A stretch of DNA of 64,000 nucleotides. It comes from Occultella kanbiaonis. GTDB taxonomy: Bacteria > Actinomycetota > Actinomycetes > Actinomycetales > Beutenbergiaceae. Below, one piece after another: positions 48,927 through 59,457 of the stretch (position 1 is its first letter; every line of letters begins with the position of its first letter). A program made the position numbers and the translations under genes. Location: positions 5,580,001 to 5,644,000 of the forward strand of contig NZ_CP046175.1 of the NCBI RefSeq assembly GCF_009708215.1, written 5' to 3'. The notes beneath the pieces are model-generated. The model was not told where the DNA came from and did not search any database. It saw nothing but the letters and a program-made list of their open reading frames with translations.

Positions 48927-51182
48927 ATGACGCGCCGAGAACCCCGCACCTTCCACGTGCGGGCCGCGCTCGTGGCGTGCCTGCTCGGGATCCTCGCCGC
49001 GGTCGGCCCACTCGCTCCCGCCGTGACCGTGCCGGCCGCGCATGCCGCGCCCGGGGACGTCACCGTCGACATCACCGGCACGACCCCGGCCGTGCTCCGA
49101 CCCGGCCTGGATCTCGTCGTCACCGGCACGATCACCAACGAGACGGACGAGGTCCTCACGGATCCGTTCGTGCGCCTGCGGATGCAGACGCAGGTCCCGG
49201 ACTCCCGGAACGGCCTGGCCCGGTGGCTGAACGATGACTCCACGTCCGGCCGGGTCGAGACCCTGACCCTGGCGAACCTCGGCCAGGACGTCGCACCCGG
49301 CGCCACCGCACCCTTCACGGTCTCGATCCCGGCCGACCGCTCACCGTTCGGCGGCACCCCGGCCTGGGGTCCCCGCGGCTTCGAGATCGTCGTGTCCGAC
49401 GGCGGCGTCACCGGGCGGGCCAGATCCGTCCTGCTCTGGTACCCGGAGGCGATCGAGTCCGCCGGACCCACCGAGCTGACCGTGCTGCTCCCACTGACCC
49501 CCACGGCGCAGGAGTGGAGTACCGCCGCCGAGGAGGGGGTCCTCGTCGGGCAGGTGGCCGCGGGTCGGATCACCGCTCTGGTCGAGGCGACCCGGGACCT
49601 GCCGGTCGCGTGGGGCCTCGACCCCGTCCTCCTCGAGCTGCCGACCGGCCCGGTACCGTCCGGCGAGGGCCCCGACGGGCAGGAGCCGACCCAGGACGCC
49701 GGCCCGACCGAGCCGGCGGACGAGGAGAGCACCGGCACCCCGGACGACGATGCGACGACCGACCCCCCGCCGTCGGGCACGGCGCCCGACGACGACGCCA
49801 CCGAGGGTGACGACGAGGAACGTGACGACCCGGTCCTGACCGCGGCGCAACTCCCCGCGTTCGTCCAGCTGCTCGTGGACGCCAGCGCCCAGCGGGACGT
49901 CGTCGCCCTGTCCTACGGGGACGCCGACGCCATCACCATGGCCCGGGCGGACGACAGCACGCTGATCGATGCGGCCACCGACCGGACCGCCGCGCTGCTC
50001 GCCGAACGGGAGGTGACCGTCCTCGACGACGTGATCTGGCCGGCGGCCACCGACGAGTCGACCCTCACCGCGATCGCCCGGTCCGGGTCGGCGACGGTCG
50101 TGCTCCCCGCCGACGAGGTGCCGACCACCGGGGACCTGACCTACACGCCGTCGGGCCGGACCGAGATCACCACTGTGGGCGGGGACGTCGAGGCGGTGCT
50201 CTGGGACGGACCGCTCTCCGACACCCTCACCGACCCGGACCTGACCACGGCGGAGGCGCAGCAGTCCTTCCTCGCGCAGACCGCCGTGATCACGCGGGAA
50301 CGTCCGAACGACCCGCGTGGGCTCATGGCCGCAATGCCGCGCGATCTCGGCACCGACCCGTCCGAGATGGAGCGCCTCGGCACCATCCTCGACTCGCTCG
50401 CGGAGGCGCCCTGGCTCGAGGTCACCAGCCTGCGCAGCCTGCTCGGCCGCTCCGTCGGCACGGAGGGCCGGTCGTACGAGCCGGCCCCACCCGACGGTGA
50501 CCGTCTGACCACCGCGGAGCTCGCCCGGCTGGGCGAGACCTGGACGGAACTCGACGCCTTCAACCACGTCCTCGCCGAACCGGGCGCCCTCACGAACGGG
50601 CCTGCCGTCGCCCTGCTGAGCACGCCCTCGGCCGCGCTCATCGAGGTGCCGAGGGTCCGCACCACGCTCGCCGACGGCGCAGCGGACGCCGTCGCCGAGC
50701 TGCGCTCGATGATCACGGTCCAGGCCGGGAGCAGCGTGCTGCTCATCTCGGACGCGAGCGAGGTGCCGATCACGATCGACAACGCGCTCGACGCGGACGC
50801 GGACGTCGTGATCCAGCTCGACCCGAACGACCCGCGCCTGCAGGCCGACGAGGTGGTGCCGGCGACCATCCCGGCGAACGGCACCACCACGGTGCGGATC
50901 CCGGTGACGGCGGTCGCGAACGGGGACGTCACCGTGGTGGTCCTTGTGCTGCCCGAGGCGGGTGGCACACCCGTGGCCGAGCCATCGTCGTTCGACGTCC
51001 GGGTCCGCGCGGACTGGGAGAGCACGGGACTGACGGCAGCCGTCGTCGTGCTCGGAGTCGCGTTCGTGTTCGGCCTGTTCCGCACCATCCGCCGGGGCGG
51101 GCGGCGGTACCCACCGGAGGCCGCGGCCGCACTCGCCGAGGCCGACACCCCATCACCCACAGACACCGAGGACCCCCGATGA
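48927..51182 (+). CDS. DUF6049 secreted membrane-anchored protein of the murJ operon
   Basis: 751 residues. A signal peptide (RAALVACLLGILAAVGPLAPA ... AHA) is followed by an Ig-like domain (DVTVDITGTTPAVLRPGLDLVV), a 65-residue Asp/Glu/Pro/Thr-rich insertion at about 240-310, a large extracytoplasmic domain, and a C-terminal membrane helix (GLTAAVVVLGVAFVFGLF) with a basic tail. It matches the conserved actinobacterial protein encoded before murJ (Rv3909 in mycobacteria), function unknown. The stop overlaps the murJ start (ATGA). Confidence 0.88.
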   Translation: MTRREPRTFHVRAALVACLLGILAAVGPLAPAVTVPAAHAAPGDVTVDITGTTPAVLRPGLDLVVTGTITNETDEVLTDPFVRLRMQTQVPDSRNGLARWLNDDSTSGRVETLTLANLGQDVAPGATAPFTVSIPADRSPFGGTPAWGPRGFEIVVSDGGVTGRARSVLLWYPEAIESAGPTELTVLLPLTPTAQEWSTAAEEGVLVGQVAAGRITALVEATRDLPVAWGLDPVLLELPTGPVPSGEGPDGQEPTQDAGPTEPADEESTGTPDDDATTDPPPSGTAPDDDATEGDDEERDDPVLTAAQLPAFVQLLVDASAQRDVVALSYGDADAITMARADDSTLIDAATDRTAALLAEREVTVLDDVIWPAATDESTLTAIARSGSATVVLPADEVPTTGDLTYTPSGRTEITTVGGDVEAVLWDGPLSDTLTDPDLTTAEAQQSFLAQTAVITRERPNDPRGLMAAMPRDLGTDPSEMERLGTILDSLAEAPWLEVTSLRSLLGRSVGTEGRSYEPAPPDGDRLTTAELARLGETWTELDAFNHVLAEPGALTNGPAVALLSTPSAALIEVPRVRTTLADGAADAVAELRSMITVQAGSSVLLISDASEVPITIDNALDADADVVIQLDPNDPRLQADEVVPATIPANGTTTVRIPVTAVANGDVTVVVLVLPEAGGTPVAEPSSFDVRVRADWESTGLTAAVVVLGVAFVFGLFRTIRRGGRRYPPEAAAALAEADTPSPTDTEDPR

Positions 51183-54100
51183 GCGAACCGCGCGGAGGAC
51201 TGGCCGGTTCGGCAGCGCTGATGTTCTCCGGGACGCTCGTCTCCCGGATCCTCGGCCTGATCCGCAACGCCCTACTGGTGGCGGCGATCTTCTCGGCCGG
51301 CGGTGCCGCGGACGCGTTCTCGGTGGCGAACAAGCTTCCGAACATCATCTACATGCTGCTCGCCGGCGGGATCCTGAACGCCGTCCTGGTGCCACAGATC
51401 GTTCGGGCGATGCGCCGCAAGGACGGCGGCCAGGAGTACGTGAACCGGCTACTCACCCTCGCCGGGGCGTTCCTGCTCCTTGTGACGGTGGCGCTGACCC
51501 TCGCCTCCAGCCTGCTGGTCACCCTGTACGCGGCACAGTTCCAGAACGGGCCCTGGGGAGCGCTGTCGGTCTCGTTCGCGTTCTGGTGCATCCCTCAGCT
51601 CTTCTTCTACGGGATGTACGCGCTGCTCGGTCAGGTCCTGAACGCCCGCTCGGTGTTCGGCCCGTACATGTGGGCCCCGGCGGCGAACAACGTCATCGCG
51701 ATCGCCGGGCTCGTGACCTACCTGATCATCTTCGGCGGCTTCGACGAGGCCAACCCGCCCCCGGTCGAGGCCTGGGACGCCGGCCGGATCGCGCTCCTCG
51801 CGGGGAGCGCGACGCTCGGCGTCGCGGTGCAGGCACTCGTCCTGATCATCCCGCTGGCCCGCAGCGGCTTCCGGTTCCGCCCGGTCTGGGGTCTGCGCAA
51901 CACGGGCCTGGCCACCGCCGGCCGCGTGGCGACATGGGCGTTCGCCGCACTCGCCGTGGGCCAGGTCGGGTATCTGGCCGTGTCCAACCTGGCGGCGTCG
52001 GCAGGTGTCGCAAGCGACAACGACCTCGGCGTGGCCGGGAACGCCGCCTACGACAACGCGTTCCTGATCTTCATGCTGCCGCAGTCGCTGATCACCGTGT
52101 CCCTGGTGACGGCGATGTTCACCCGACTGTCGGAGCAGGCCGCGTCCGCCGACACCCGCGCGGTCCGGGACAGCCTGTCCTTCGGGCTGCGGACCCTGGC
52201 CGTGTTCACGGTCTTCGCGGCGGCGGCACTGATGGTGCTGGCCATCCCGGTCACGCAGGTGATCCAGTTCGACACCGCCTCGTTCCCGGCGTACCGGGCC
52301 GTCGGCGGCGTGCTCGTCGCGATGCTCGCCGGCCTGCCGGCGATCGCGATCTGGACGATGGCCCAGCGGGTCTACTTCGCGTTCGAGGACACGAAGTCGC
52401 TGTTCGGCATCCAGGTTCCGATGGCGGTGATCCTCATCGTCGGCAGCGTGCTCAGCTACTTCCTGCTCGACGTGCAGTGGTGGGTCGCCGGTGCCGGTGC
52501 GGCCACGACCGTCGCGAACACCGTCGGCGCCCTGGTCGCCTACCTGGCACTGCGCCGGCGGCTCCCGAGCCTCGACGGCAGCCGGGTCTTCCTGACCCAC
52601 CTGCGGGTGTTCATGGCCGCCGTGCCCGCCGCCCTGATCGGGTGGGGTCTGCTGCACCTGTGGGGCGTCGAGACGGGGTTCGCCGGGGCGCTGCTGCGGG
52701 TGCTCGTGCTCGGTGCGCTGATGCTGGCGATCTACCTGATCCTGCTGCGCCGGCTGCGGGTGGGAGAGCTCGATGCCCTGATGCGCAGGGTGTCCACGAT
52801 GGCGGCCCCCGCAACCCGGCCACTCGCCGCGCTGGCCGCGCGCGTCCCGATACCCGCGCCGTTGCGTACCATGTGGGGAAAGATCAGCGGAGTTCCACAG
52901 CGTATCGGAGGCGCCCCCGTGAATCGAGGCACCGCCACGGACCTGGTGGTCGGATCAACCATCGCGGACCGGTACGTCCTGCTCGCGCGGCTCGCGGCCC
53001 CCCTGGCACAGAGCAGTTACTGGACCGCACGGGACGAGATCCTGCAGCGCGAGGTCCGGATCGTCACCCTCGGCGGGCCCCATCGCGAGGAGGCGCTCGA
53101 CGCCGCCCGCCGCGCCGCGCTGGTCGGGGACGAACGCCTGGCCCGAATCCTGCGCGTGGGAACCTCCGACGGTCTGGGCTACCTCGTCACCGAGTTGTCG
53201 GACTCCCCGTCCCTCGCCGATCTCGTCCGCTCCGGTCCGCTGCCCGCGGCCGCGGCGCGCGCCATGGTCGGAGAGGCCGCCGGAGCCGTGGAGGCCGCCC
53301 GCAAGCGCGGCGTCCACCACCTGCACCTGCGACCGGCTTCACTGTTGGTCGGCGAGCGCGGCGTGGTGCTCACCGGTCTCGCCGTGGACGCGGCCCAGCT
53401 CGGCATCGACGGCGGCGACGCGCGCGCGGCGGCACGCACGGACAGCGTCGACCTCGTCGCCCTGCTGTACACGGCGCTGACCGGTACCTGGCCGGGCGAA
53501 CCCGCTCGTGCCGGCGGGCTGCCACTCGCGCCGCGCCACGGCGGTGCGCCGGTGCCGCCCGGAGACGTGGTCGAGGGCATCCCGCACGACCTCGACACGC
53601 TGTGCTCCGTCACGTTCGGTCCGCACGAGGACGGCCCGTACACCCCGGGCGAGCTGGTCCGTGACCTCGCGCCGTGGGACGACCTCGACCCGAGCGTGCT
53701 CGCGGCGGCTCGAACCGCGGACGACGGCGGAACTTCCGTGCCGCCGTCGGGCGTGGGTCATGGAGCCGCGCCGCAGGGCGCGGGACCGGATCGGTCATCG
53801 TCGGCCGGGGTGGCTGGTGCGGCCGCCGTGGCCGGCGCCGCGGGTGCGGCTGCCGCCGCTGGTGCCGGCTCCGCGGCTGCCGCTGGCTCCACGGCCACCG
53901 GAGCGGCCGGGGCCGATTCCGGCGCCGCAACTGGCGCGGGGGCGACGGTCGGATCCGGGACCACCGCGCGCTACGCAACCGGGGCCGACGCCGGGCCGAC
54001 CGACGCCGCCTTTCCGGTGCCCGACGGGGACCCTGGAAACGTCGGCCCGCCGGACGCGACCACCCAGCTGTCCCCGGTGCGTGGACCCGTGGACCCGAGT

Positions 54101-55474
54101 ACGTGGACCTTGAAGCCGCCGCCCGAGCCTGGCCGGCAGCGACCCTTCGACGATGTGGTGCGAGTGGACGAGCAGAACCCGGACCGTACCCAGATCATCG
54201 ACAGCTACCACGCCCGTCATGAGCACGCGGGCGGCAGCCCGACGGGGCCGGTGTCGCAGGGGTCGCTGTGGCAGCGTCTCGGCGCCAAGGGCCGTGCCCT
54301 CGTCGGTGCGGTCACCGGAGCGCTCGCGGGCGTCGGAGCAGGCGCGGGCACCCGCGCTGCCGAGACCGGAGCCGAAGCCGCCGGCGCGTCCGGCATCGCG
54401 GGCGCCACGACGGCGTTCGACGGCGGGCCGGCCGCCATCGACGGCGCTCCCACCATCGGGGCCGGACCGCGCCCTGCCCCGGCTCCCGTGCAGGCGGGCT
54501 GGGACCTGCCCGCCGGACCCGAGGGCGGTGCCGACGTCGATGCGACTCAGGCCGGGATCGACGACGCACCACTCGCTCCTGCGATCGGCGCCGGACCGCT
54601 GCCAACCCTCGGCGCGCCGTTGGCGGGCTGGGACCTGCCCCACGATGGCACCGACGACGACCTCGACGGTGCCTCGGACGCTGACCGGTCCCGCTCCGCC
54701 GTCGGCGCCGGGGCCGTGGCCGCCGTCGCCGGTTCGCAACGGGCCATCGGTGCCCTGAAGGAGAACGCGCGAGCGGTCGGAGACCGGTTCCGACGTCCCG
54801 AGGCCCACGAGGACGCCGACGACGAGCCGAGCGAGCCCCGCCCACGATTCAATCCGACCCCGATCGTCATCGTGCTGATGATCGCCCTCGTCATTCTCGC
54901 GGGGGTCCTCGCCTTCAACTCGCTCAACGAGGCACGCACGTCCTACGCACCTTCGACCGACCCGACGGCGACGGTGCCGGCCGACGGCACCGACCCCGCC
55001 GCGACGACGGAGCCGGCCCCGGAACCGACCACGCCAGCACCACCGGTCGTCGCCACGTTCGTCTCGGCGCAGTCGCTCGACCCGGCCTCCGGTGTCGGCG
55101 ACAACGAGGACACGGCCGGCCGGGCGATCGACGGCAACCCGGAGACCACCTGGAACTCGCTCCGGTACAACAACCCGAACTACGGGATCAAGGACGGCCT
55201 CGGGTTCGCCGTCGAGCTCGAGGCGCCCACGCTGATCACGACCGTCACCCTCGACGTGCACGGCAGCGGCGGCATCGTGCAGATCCGCAACACCGACCCG
55301 AGCGCACCCAACGGCGGCGAGGTCCTCGCCGAGGGCCCGATGGGACCGAACACGACGTACACCCTGTCCACACCCACCGAGCTCAGCTCGATCGTCCTGT
55401 GGTTCCCTGAACTGCCGGTCGCGGAGTCCGACGGCCGGAACCGGATCGAACTCGCGGAGATCACGGTCGGCTGA
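51179..55474 (+). CDS. murJ: MurJ lipid II flippase fused to pseudokinase, membrane span and glycan-binding-like domain
   Basis: 1431 residues. Residues 1-540 are the MurJ/MviN transporter ([24 protein letters not shown], 14 helices), which flips lipid II. Residues about 581-810 form a protein-kinase fold ([21 protein letters not shown]) whose catalytic loop is [11 protein letters not shown], lacking the HRD Asp, and with no DFG, so it is a pseudokinase. A 400-residue Ala/Gly-rich linker leads to a single helix ([19 protein letters not shown], about 1228-1246) and a C-terminal extracytoplasmic beta domain resembling discoidin/NADase-type glycan-binding folds. The layout equals mycobacterial MviN (Rv3910), where the phosphorylated pseudokinase recruits FhaA. 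Confidence 0.95.
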   Translation: MSEPRGGLAGSAALMFSGTLVSRILGLIRNALLVAAIFSAGGAADAFSVANKLPNIIYMLLAGGILNAVLVPQIVRAMRRKDGGQEYVNRLLTLAGAFLLLVTVALTLASSLLVTLYAAQFQNGPWGALSVSFAFWCIPQLFFYGMYALLGQVLNARSVFGPYMWAPAANNVIAIAGLVTYLIIFGGFDEANPPPVEAWDAGRIALLAGSATLGVAVQALVLIIPLARSGFRFRPVWGLRNTGLATAGRVATWAFAALAVGQVGYLAVSNLAASAGVASDNDLGVAGNAAYDNAFLIFMLPQSLITVSLVTAMFTRLSEQAASADTRAVRDSLSFGLRTLAVFTVFAAAALMVLAIPVTQVIQFDTASFPAYRAVGGVLVAMLAGLPAIAIWTMAQRVYFAFEDTKSLFGIQVPMAVILIVGSVLSYFLLDVQWWVAGAGAATTVANTVGALVAYLALRRRLPSLDGSRVFLTHLRVFMAAVPAALIGWGLLHLWGVETGFAGALLRVLVLGALMLAIYLILLRRLRVGELDALMRRVSTMAAPATRPLAALAARVPIPAPLRTMWGKISGVPQRIGGAPVNRGTATDLVVGSTIADRYVLLARLAAPLAQSSYWTARDEILQREVRIVTLGGPHREEALDAARRAALVGDERLARILRVGTSDGLGYLVTELSDSPSLADLVRSGPLPAAAARAMVGEAAGAVEAARKRGVHHLHLRPASLLVGERGVVLTGLAVDAAQLGIDGGDARAAARTDSVDLVALLYTALTGTWPGEPARAGGLPLAPRHGGAPVPPGDVVEGIPHDLDTLCSVTFGPHEDGPYTPGELVRDLAPWDDLDPSVLAAARTADDGGTSVPPSGVGHGAAPQGAGPDRSSSAGVAGAAAVAGAAGAAAAAGAGSAAAAGSTATGAAGADSGAATGAGATVGSGTTARYATGADAGPTDAAFPVPDGDPGNVGPPDATTQLSPVRGPVDPSTWTLKPPPEPGRQRPFDDVVRVDEQNPDRTQIIDSYHARHEHAGGSPTGPVSQGSLWQRLGAKGRALVGAVTGALAGVGAGAGTRAAETGAEAAGASGIAGATTAFDGGPAAIDGAPTIGAGPRPAPAPVQAGWDLPAGPEGGADVDATQAGIDDAPLAPAIGAGPLPTLGAPLAGWDLPHDGTDDDLDGASDADRSRSAVGAGAVAAVAGSQRAIGALKENARAVGDRFRRPEAHEDADDEPSEPRPRFNPTPIVIVLMIALVILAGVLAFNSLNEARTSYAPSTDPTATVPADGTDPAATTEPAPEPTTPAPPVVATFVSAQSLDPASGVGDNEDTAGRAIDGNPETTWNSLRYNNPNYGIKDGLGFAVELEAPTLITTVTLDVHGSGGIVQIRNTDPSAPNGGEVLAEGPMGPNTTYTLSTPTELSSIVLWFPELPVAESDGRNRIELAEITVG

Positions 55475-55548
55475 GCCGCTCGAAGGAACAATGCCGGGGC
55501 GGCCGTGGTTCACCTGAACAGCACCCACCACCCACCGAAGGACCGAGC

Positions 55549-56544
55549 ATGACCGAAGCCACGCCCACCGTCCACGACGTCGTCATCATCGGCTCCGGGC
55601 CGTCCGGCTACACCGCGGCCGTCTACGCGGCCCGCGCCGGCCTCGCCCCGATCGTGTTCGCCGGGTCGGTGACCGCGGGCGGTGCGCTGATGAACACCAC
55701 GGACGTCGAGAACTTCCCCGGATTCCCCACCGGCGTGCTCGGGCCGGAGCTCATGGAGAAGATGCAGGAGCAGGCCGAACGCTTCGGCGCGGACGTGCGC
55801 TACGAGGACGTGACCTCGGTGCGGCTCGCCGGTGACATCAAGACGGTCACCACAGAGGAGGGCGAGGACGTCCTGGCCCGTGCGGTGATCCTGGCCACCG
55901 GATCGGCGTACAAGGAGATGGGCCTGCCCGAGGAGAAGCAGTTCTCCGGTCGCGGTGTCTCCTGGTGTGCCACCTGCGACGGCTTCTTCTTCAAGGATCA
56001 GGACATCCTCGTGGTCGGCGGCGGCGACTCCGCGATGGAGGAGGCACTGTTCCTGACCCGGTTCGGCAGGACGGTCACCGTGGTGCACCGCCGCGACGAA
56101 CTCCGCGCCTCGAAGATCATGGCCGAGCGGGCCCTGAACGATCCGAAGATCACCTTCGCGTGGAACAGCGAGATCGTGGCCATCCACGGCGACGCCAAGG
56201 TCAGCGGGGCCACCCTGCGCGACACCGTGACCGGTGCGACGCGCGAGGTCGGCGCCAGCGGCATCTTCGTGGCGATCGGGCACCTGCCCCGCACGGAGCT
56301 GCTCGCCGGGCAGATCGATCTGAACAGCGAGGGCTACGTCGACGTCGAGCACCCGAGCACCCGCACGAACCTGCCGGGCGTCTTCGCGGCGGGTGACGTC
56401 GTCGACCACCACTACCGCCAGGCCATCACGGCAGCCGGTACCGGCTGCGCCGCGGCCCTGGACGCCGAGCGCTACCTGGCCGCGTTGGATGCGACGAACT
56501 CCGGGGACCCCGTCGGTGCGTTAGCCGCGGCCCTGGCCGAATGA
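55549..56544 (+). CDS. trxB: Thioredoxin-disulfide reductase
   Basis: 331 residues. FAD site [21 protein letters not shown], redox centre [10 protein letters not shown] (CATC), NADPH site [17 protein letters not shown] and the C-terminal [31 protein letters not shown] are all present. It reduces thioredoxin using NADPH. AAGGA stands before the ATG. It is followed by trxA 37 bp downstream; together they form the conserved oriC-proximal pair. Confidence 0.98.
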   Translation: MTEATPTVHDVVIIGSGPSGYTAAVYAARAGLAPIVFAGSVTAGGALMNTTDVENFPGFPTGVLGPELMEKMQEQAERFGADVRYEDVTSVRLAGDIKTVTTEEGEDVLARAVILATGSAYKEMGLPEEKQFSGRGVSWCATCDGFFFKDQDILVVGGGDSAMEEALFLTRFGRTVTVVHRRDELRASKIMAERALNDPKITFAWNSEIVAIHGDAKVSGATLRDTVTGATREVGASGIFVAIGHLPRTELLAGQIDLNSEGYVDVEHPSTRTNLPGVFAAGDVVDHHYRQAITAAGTGCAAALDAERYLAALDATNSGDPVGALAAALAE

Positions 56545-56581
56545 CCATCCCCATTCCCACACTCGAGATCCGAGGACACGC

Positions 56582-56911
56582 ATGAGCAACAACGTCACCC
56601 ACGCCACCGACGACTCGTTCGGCCAGGACGTACTGCAGGCCGACCAGCCGGTGATCGTCGACTTCTGGGCCAGTTGGTGCCCGCCCTGCCTCCAGTTCGC
56701 ACCGATCCTCGAGGAGATCGCGGACGAGTACGCCGGCAAGATCAAGGTCGTCAAGGTGGACGTGGACGCCAACCCCGACGTGGCCCGGGACTACAACGTG
56801 GTCTCGATCCCCACGATCAACGTCTACACCGGCGGTGAGCTGTCCAAGTCCCTGGTGGGCTCGCGCCCGAAGAAGAAGTTCCTCGACGAGATCTCCGAGT
56901 ACATCGCCTGA
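56582..56911 (+). CDS. trxA: Thioredoxin with CPPC active site
   Basis: 109 residues, normal thioredoxin length. The fold is standard (QPVIVDFWASWCPPCLQFAPILEEIADEY, VVSIPTINVYTGGE with the cis-Pro), but the active site is CPPC instead of the usual CGPC. The change should alter the redox potential or partner choice. It lies downstream of trxB and is followed by a terminator. Confidence 0.95.
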   Translation: MSNNVTHATDDSFGQDVLQADQPVIVDFWASWCPPCLQFAPILEEIADEYAGKIKVVKVDVDANPDVARDYNVVSIPTINVYTGGELSKSLVGSRPKKKFLDEISEYIA

Positions 56912-56948
56912 CGGGCCGGGCGCTGGCGCCCGCCGAGCCGTTAGCACT

Positions 56949-56984
56949 CCGACCCCCCGAGACGTGAAACACTCGGGGGGTCGG
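56949..56984 (+). terminator. Terminator after trxA
   Basis: Perfect 13-bp stem CCGACCCCCCGAG / CTCGGGGGGTCGG with a 10-base loop, followed by TCGTTT. Confidence 0.9.
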
Positions 56985-57026
56985 TCGTTTCCGGACCGGC
57001 GACCCATTTTCCGGAAGGCAACAGCA

Positions 57027-58442
57027 ATGAACGAACGCAGCCAGCAGGCACCCGTCGAGCCGACGACCACCGTCGCCGCCGCCGCCGCTGCTGCTGCTGC
57101 CGTCGCCCCCGCAGCCGGACCCGCGGCCGCGGCCATCCGCGGCGCCACACCCGCCCGCGGCACTCGCCTGGACCCGTGGCTCGGCAACTACGCCGACCGG
57201 ACCCACGGCATGAAGGCCTCGGAGATCCGGGCCCTGTTCGCCGTCGCGAACCGCCCCGAGGTGGTCTCCCTTGCCGGTGGCATGCCGTTCCTGGCCGGAC
57301 TGCCGCTGGACAACATCGCCGACCTCACCCAGCGGCTCCTCACCGAGCGGGGCGCCGTCGCCCTGCAGTACGGCTCCGGTCAGGGCGAGGAGGCACTGCG
57401 TGAGCAGATCCTCGAGGTGATGTCCCTCGAGGGCATCAAGGCGCACTCCGACGACGTCGTGGTGACCACAGGCTCCCAGCAGGCACTGGATCTGGTGACG
57501 CGGATCTTTGTCGACCCGGGCGACGTGGTCGTCGCCGAGGCCCCGAGCTACGTGGGCGCGCTCGGCGTCTTCCGCGCCTACCAGGCGGATGTCGTGCATG
57601 TGGACATGGACGACGCGGGGCTCATCCCCGAGGCCCTGGAGGCCACCCTCACCCGGCTCGACGCGGAGGGGCGCCGGGTCAAGCTGCTGTACACGGTCCC
57701 GAACTTCCACAACCCCGCCGGGGTCACGCTCTCCCTCGAACGACGCCCGCGGATCGTCGAGATCGCCAAGCGGCACGGCGTCCTGGTGCTCGAGGACAAC
57801 CCGTACGGTCTCCTCGGCTTCGACGGCGACCCGTTGCCCGCACTGCACTCCTACGACCCCGAGGCGGTCGTCTACCTCGGCTCGTTCTCGAAGACGTTCG
57901 CCCCCGGGTACCGCGTGGGCTGGGCCGTGGCCCCGCACGCCGTGCGGGAACGCCTCGTGCTGGCCAGCGAGTCGGCGATCCTGTGCCCGTCGATGATGAG
58001 CCAGCTCTCGGTCTCCACCTACCTGAGCACCTGCGACTGGCGGGGGCAGGTCAAGTCCTTCCGGGAGGTCTACCGGGAACGTCGGGACGCCATGCTCGCC
58101 GCCCTGGCCGAGCACATGCCGGCCGCCACCTGGACGGTGCCCGCCGGCGGGTTCTACACCTGGGTCACGTTGCCCGCGGGCCTCGACGCGCAGGCGATGC
58201 TTCCGCGCGCCGTCACCGGCCTGGTCGCCTACGTGCCGGGCACGGCCTTCTACGCGGATGGTCAGGGTCAGGACCACATGCGGCTCTCGTTCTGCTATCC
58301 CACACCCGAACGCATCCAGGAGGGCGTCCGCCGCCTCGCGACCGTCGTCAACGACGAGTACGAACTGGTGCGGATGTTCGGGACCGGGGCCGCCACCCAG
58401 GTGGTCCGCGGGACCCAAGCCCCCTCCCCGAACCAGGCCTGA
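57027..58442 (+). CDS. PLP-dependent aminotransferase, class I/II (2-aminoadipate/aromatic type)
   Basis: 471 residues from the ATG at 57027 (GGAAGG at 57012-57017). An unusual Ala-rich N-terminus (VAAAAAAAAAVAPAAGPAAAA, about residues 16-36) precedes the enzyme. The fold-type I core includes PEVVSLAGGMPF, LQYGSGQGEEALREQI, VTTGSQQALDLV, PNFHNPAGVTLSLERR and the PLP lysine motif GSFSKTFAPGYRVGW. The sequence is close to LysN/MocR-domain transaminases. Substrate is not certain. Conserved neighbour of the ligase and parAB in Micrococcales. Confidence 0.92.
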   Translation: MNERSQQAPVEPTTTVAAAAAAAAAVAPAAGPAAAAIRGATPARGTRLDPWLGNYADRTHGMKASEIRALFAVANRPEVVSLAGGMPFLAGLPLDNIADLTQRLLTERGAVALQYGSGQGEEALREQILEVMSLEGIKAHSDDVVVTTGSQQALDLVTRIFVDPGDVVVAEAPSYVGALGVFRAYQADVVHVDMDDAGLIPEALEATLTRLDAEGRRVKLLYTVPNFHNPAGVTLSLERRPRIVEIAKRHGVLVLEDNPYGLLGFDGDPLPALHSYDPEAVVYLGSFSKTFAPGYRVGWAVAPHAVRERLVLASESAILCPSMMSQLSVSTYLSTCDWRGQVKSFREVYRERRDAMLAALAEHMPAATWTVPAGGFYTWVTLPAGLDAQAMLPRAVTGLVAYVPGTAFYADGQGQDHMRLSFCYPTPERIQEGVRRLATVVNDEYELVRMFGTGAATQVVRGTQAPSPNQA

Positions 58443-58454
58443 GGACGCAACACC

Positions 58455-59432
58455 ATGGACGCCGCCGCACCCGACGCTGCCGGAGCACCCCTCGAACTGC
58501 TGATCCTCGCAGGGGGTCTGTCCCATGAACGGGACGTCTCGCTACGGTCCGGCCGTCGGGTGGCGGAGGCGCTTCGGGCGCTCGGGATGTCCGTCAGCGT
58601 TCGCGACGTCGACGCGGGACTGCTCGGCTACCTGGAGTCGGCGCGGCCGGACGTCGTGTGGCCGATCCTGCACGGTGCCACGGGCGAGGACGGCTCGATC
58701 CGGGACCTGCTCGAGCTCGTCGGCGTGCCCTATGTGGGTACCGACTCGGCCGGCTCCCGGATCGCTTGGAGCAAGCCTGTCTCGAAGACGCTGATGGCAC
58801 GGGCCGGTGCGTACACCCCGGAGTTCGCGAGCCTGCCCCAGTCGCTGTTCCGGGAGGTCGGCGCACAGGCTGTTCTCGACATCGTGCTCCAGCAGCTCGC
58901 GCTCCCGCTGGTGGTCAAGCCGGCCAAGGGGGGCTCCGCGCTTGGCGTGTCCGTGGTGACCGACGCCATGGAGCTGCCGCGGGCGATGGTCACCTGCTTC
59001 TCCTACGGGGAGAACGCCCTGCTCGAGCGGGTGATCGTCGGTACCGAGCTGGCGGTGTCCGTCGTCGATGTGGGTGATGGTCCCGTCGCGTTGCCCGCGG
59101 TGGAGATCTCCACCGAGGGTGCCTACGACTACGACGCCCGGTACAACCCTGGCCGGACCGAGTACTTCGCGCCGGCGCGGCTGACCCCGGAGGCCGCGCG
59201 CGCGGCGGCCGACCTCGCGGTCCTGGCCCATCGCACCCTTGGCCTGAGCCACCTCTCCCGGACGGACATGATCGTCGACGCCGACGGCGTGCCGTGGTTC
59301 CTGGAGGTGAACGTCGCCCCAGGTATGACCGAGACCTCGTTGCTCCCGCAGGCGGCCCAGGCCGGCACCCAGCCGCTGGGTGACCTGTACCGGAGCATCG
59401 TGGCCGCGGCCCGGGTCACCCAGCGGGACTGA
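58455..59432 (+). CDS. ATP-grasp ligase, D-alanine--D-alanine ligase family
   Basis: 325 residues. LLILAGGLSHERDVSLRSGRRVAEAL at the N-terminus, ILHGATGEDGSIRDLLELVGVPYVG, VVKPAKGGSALGVSVV and the Mg/ATP-binding LEVNVAPGMTETSLLP match the Ddl family. At about 325 residues it is the short, DdlB-like size. Whether it is the main Ddl for peptidoglycan or a paralogue near oriC cannot be told. It follows the aminotransferase by 12 bp. Confidence 0.88.
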   Translation: MDAAAPDAAGAPLELLILAGGLSHERDVSLRSGRRVAEALRALGMSVSVRDVDAGLLGYLESARPDVVWPILHGATGEDGSIRDLLELVGVPYVGTDSAGSRIAWSKPVSKTLMARAGAYTPEFASLPQSLFREVGAQAVLDIVLQQLALPLVVKPAKGGSALGVSVVTDAMELPRAMVTCFSYGENALLERVIVGTELAVSVVDVGDGPVALPAVEISTEGAYDYDARYNPGRTEYFAPARLTPEAARAAADLAVLAHRTLGLSHLSRTDMIVDADGVPWFLEVNVAPGMTETSLLPQAAQAGTQPLGDLYRSIVAAARVTQRD

Positions 59433-59457
59433 CGGCGAGGCGGTCAGCCCCGCAGCC

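Noticed and set aside
56960-56972. ACGTGAAAC inside the trxA terminator loop as a parS site
   Set aside because: Only a half-site, with the left arm missing; the stem-loop explains the sequence.
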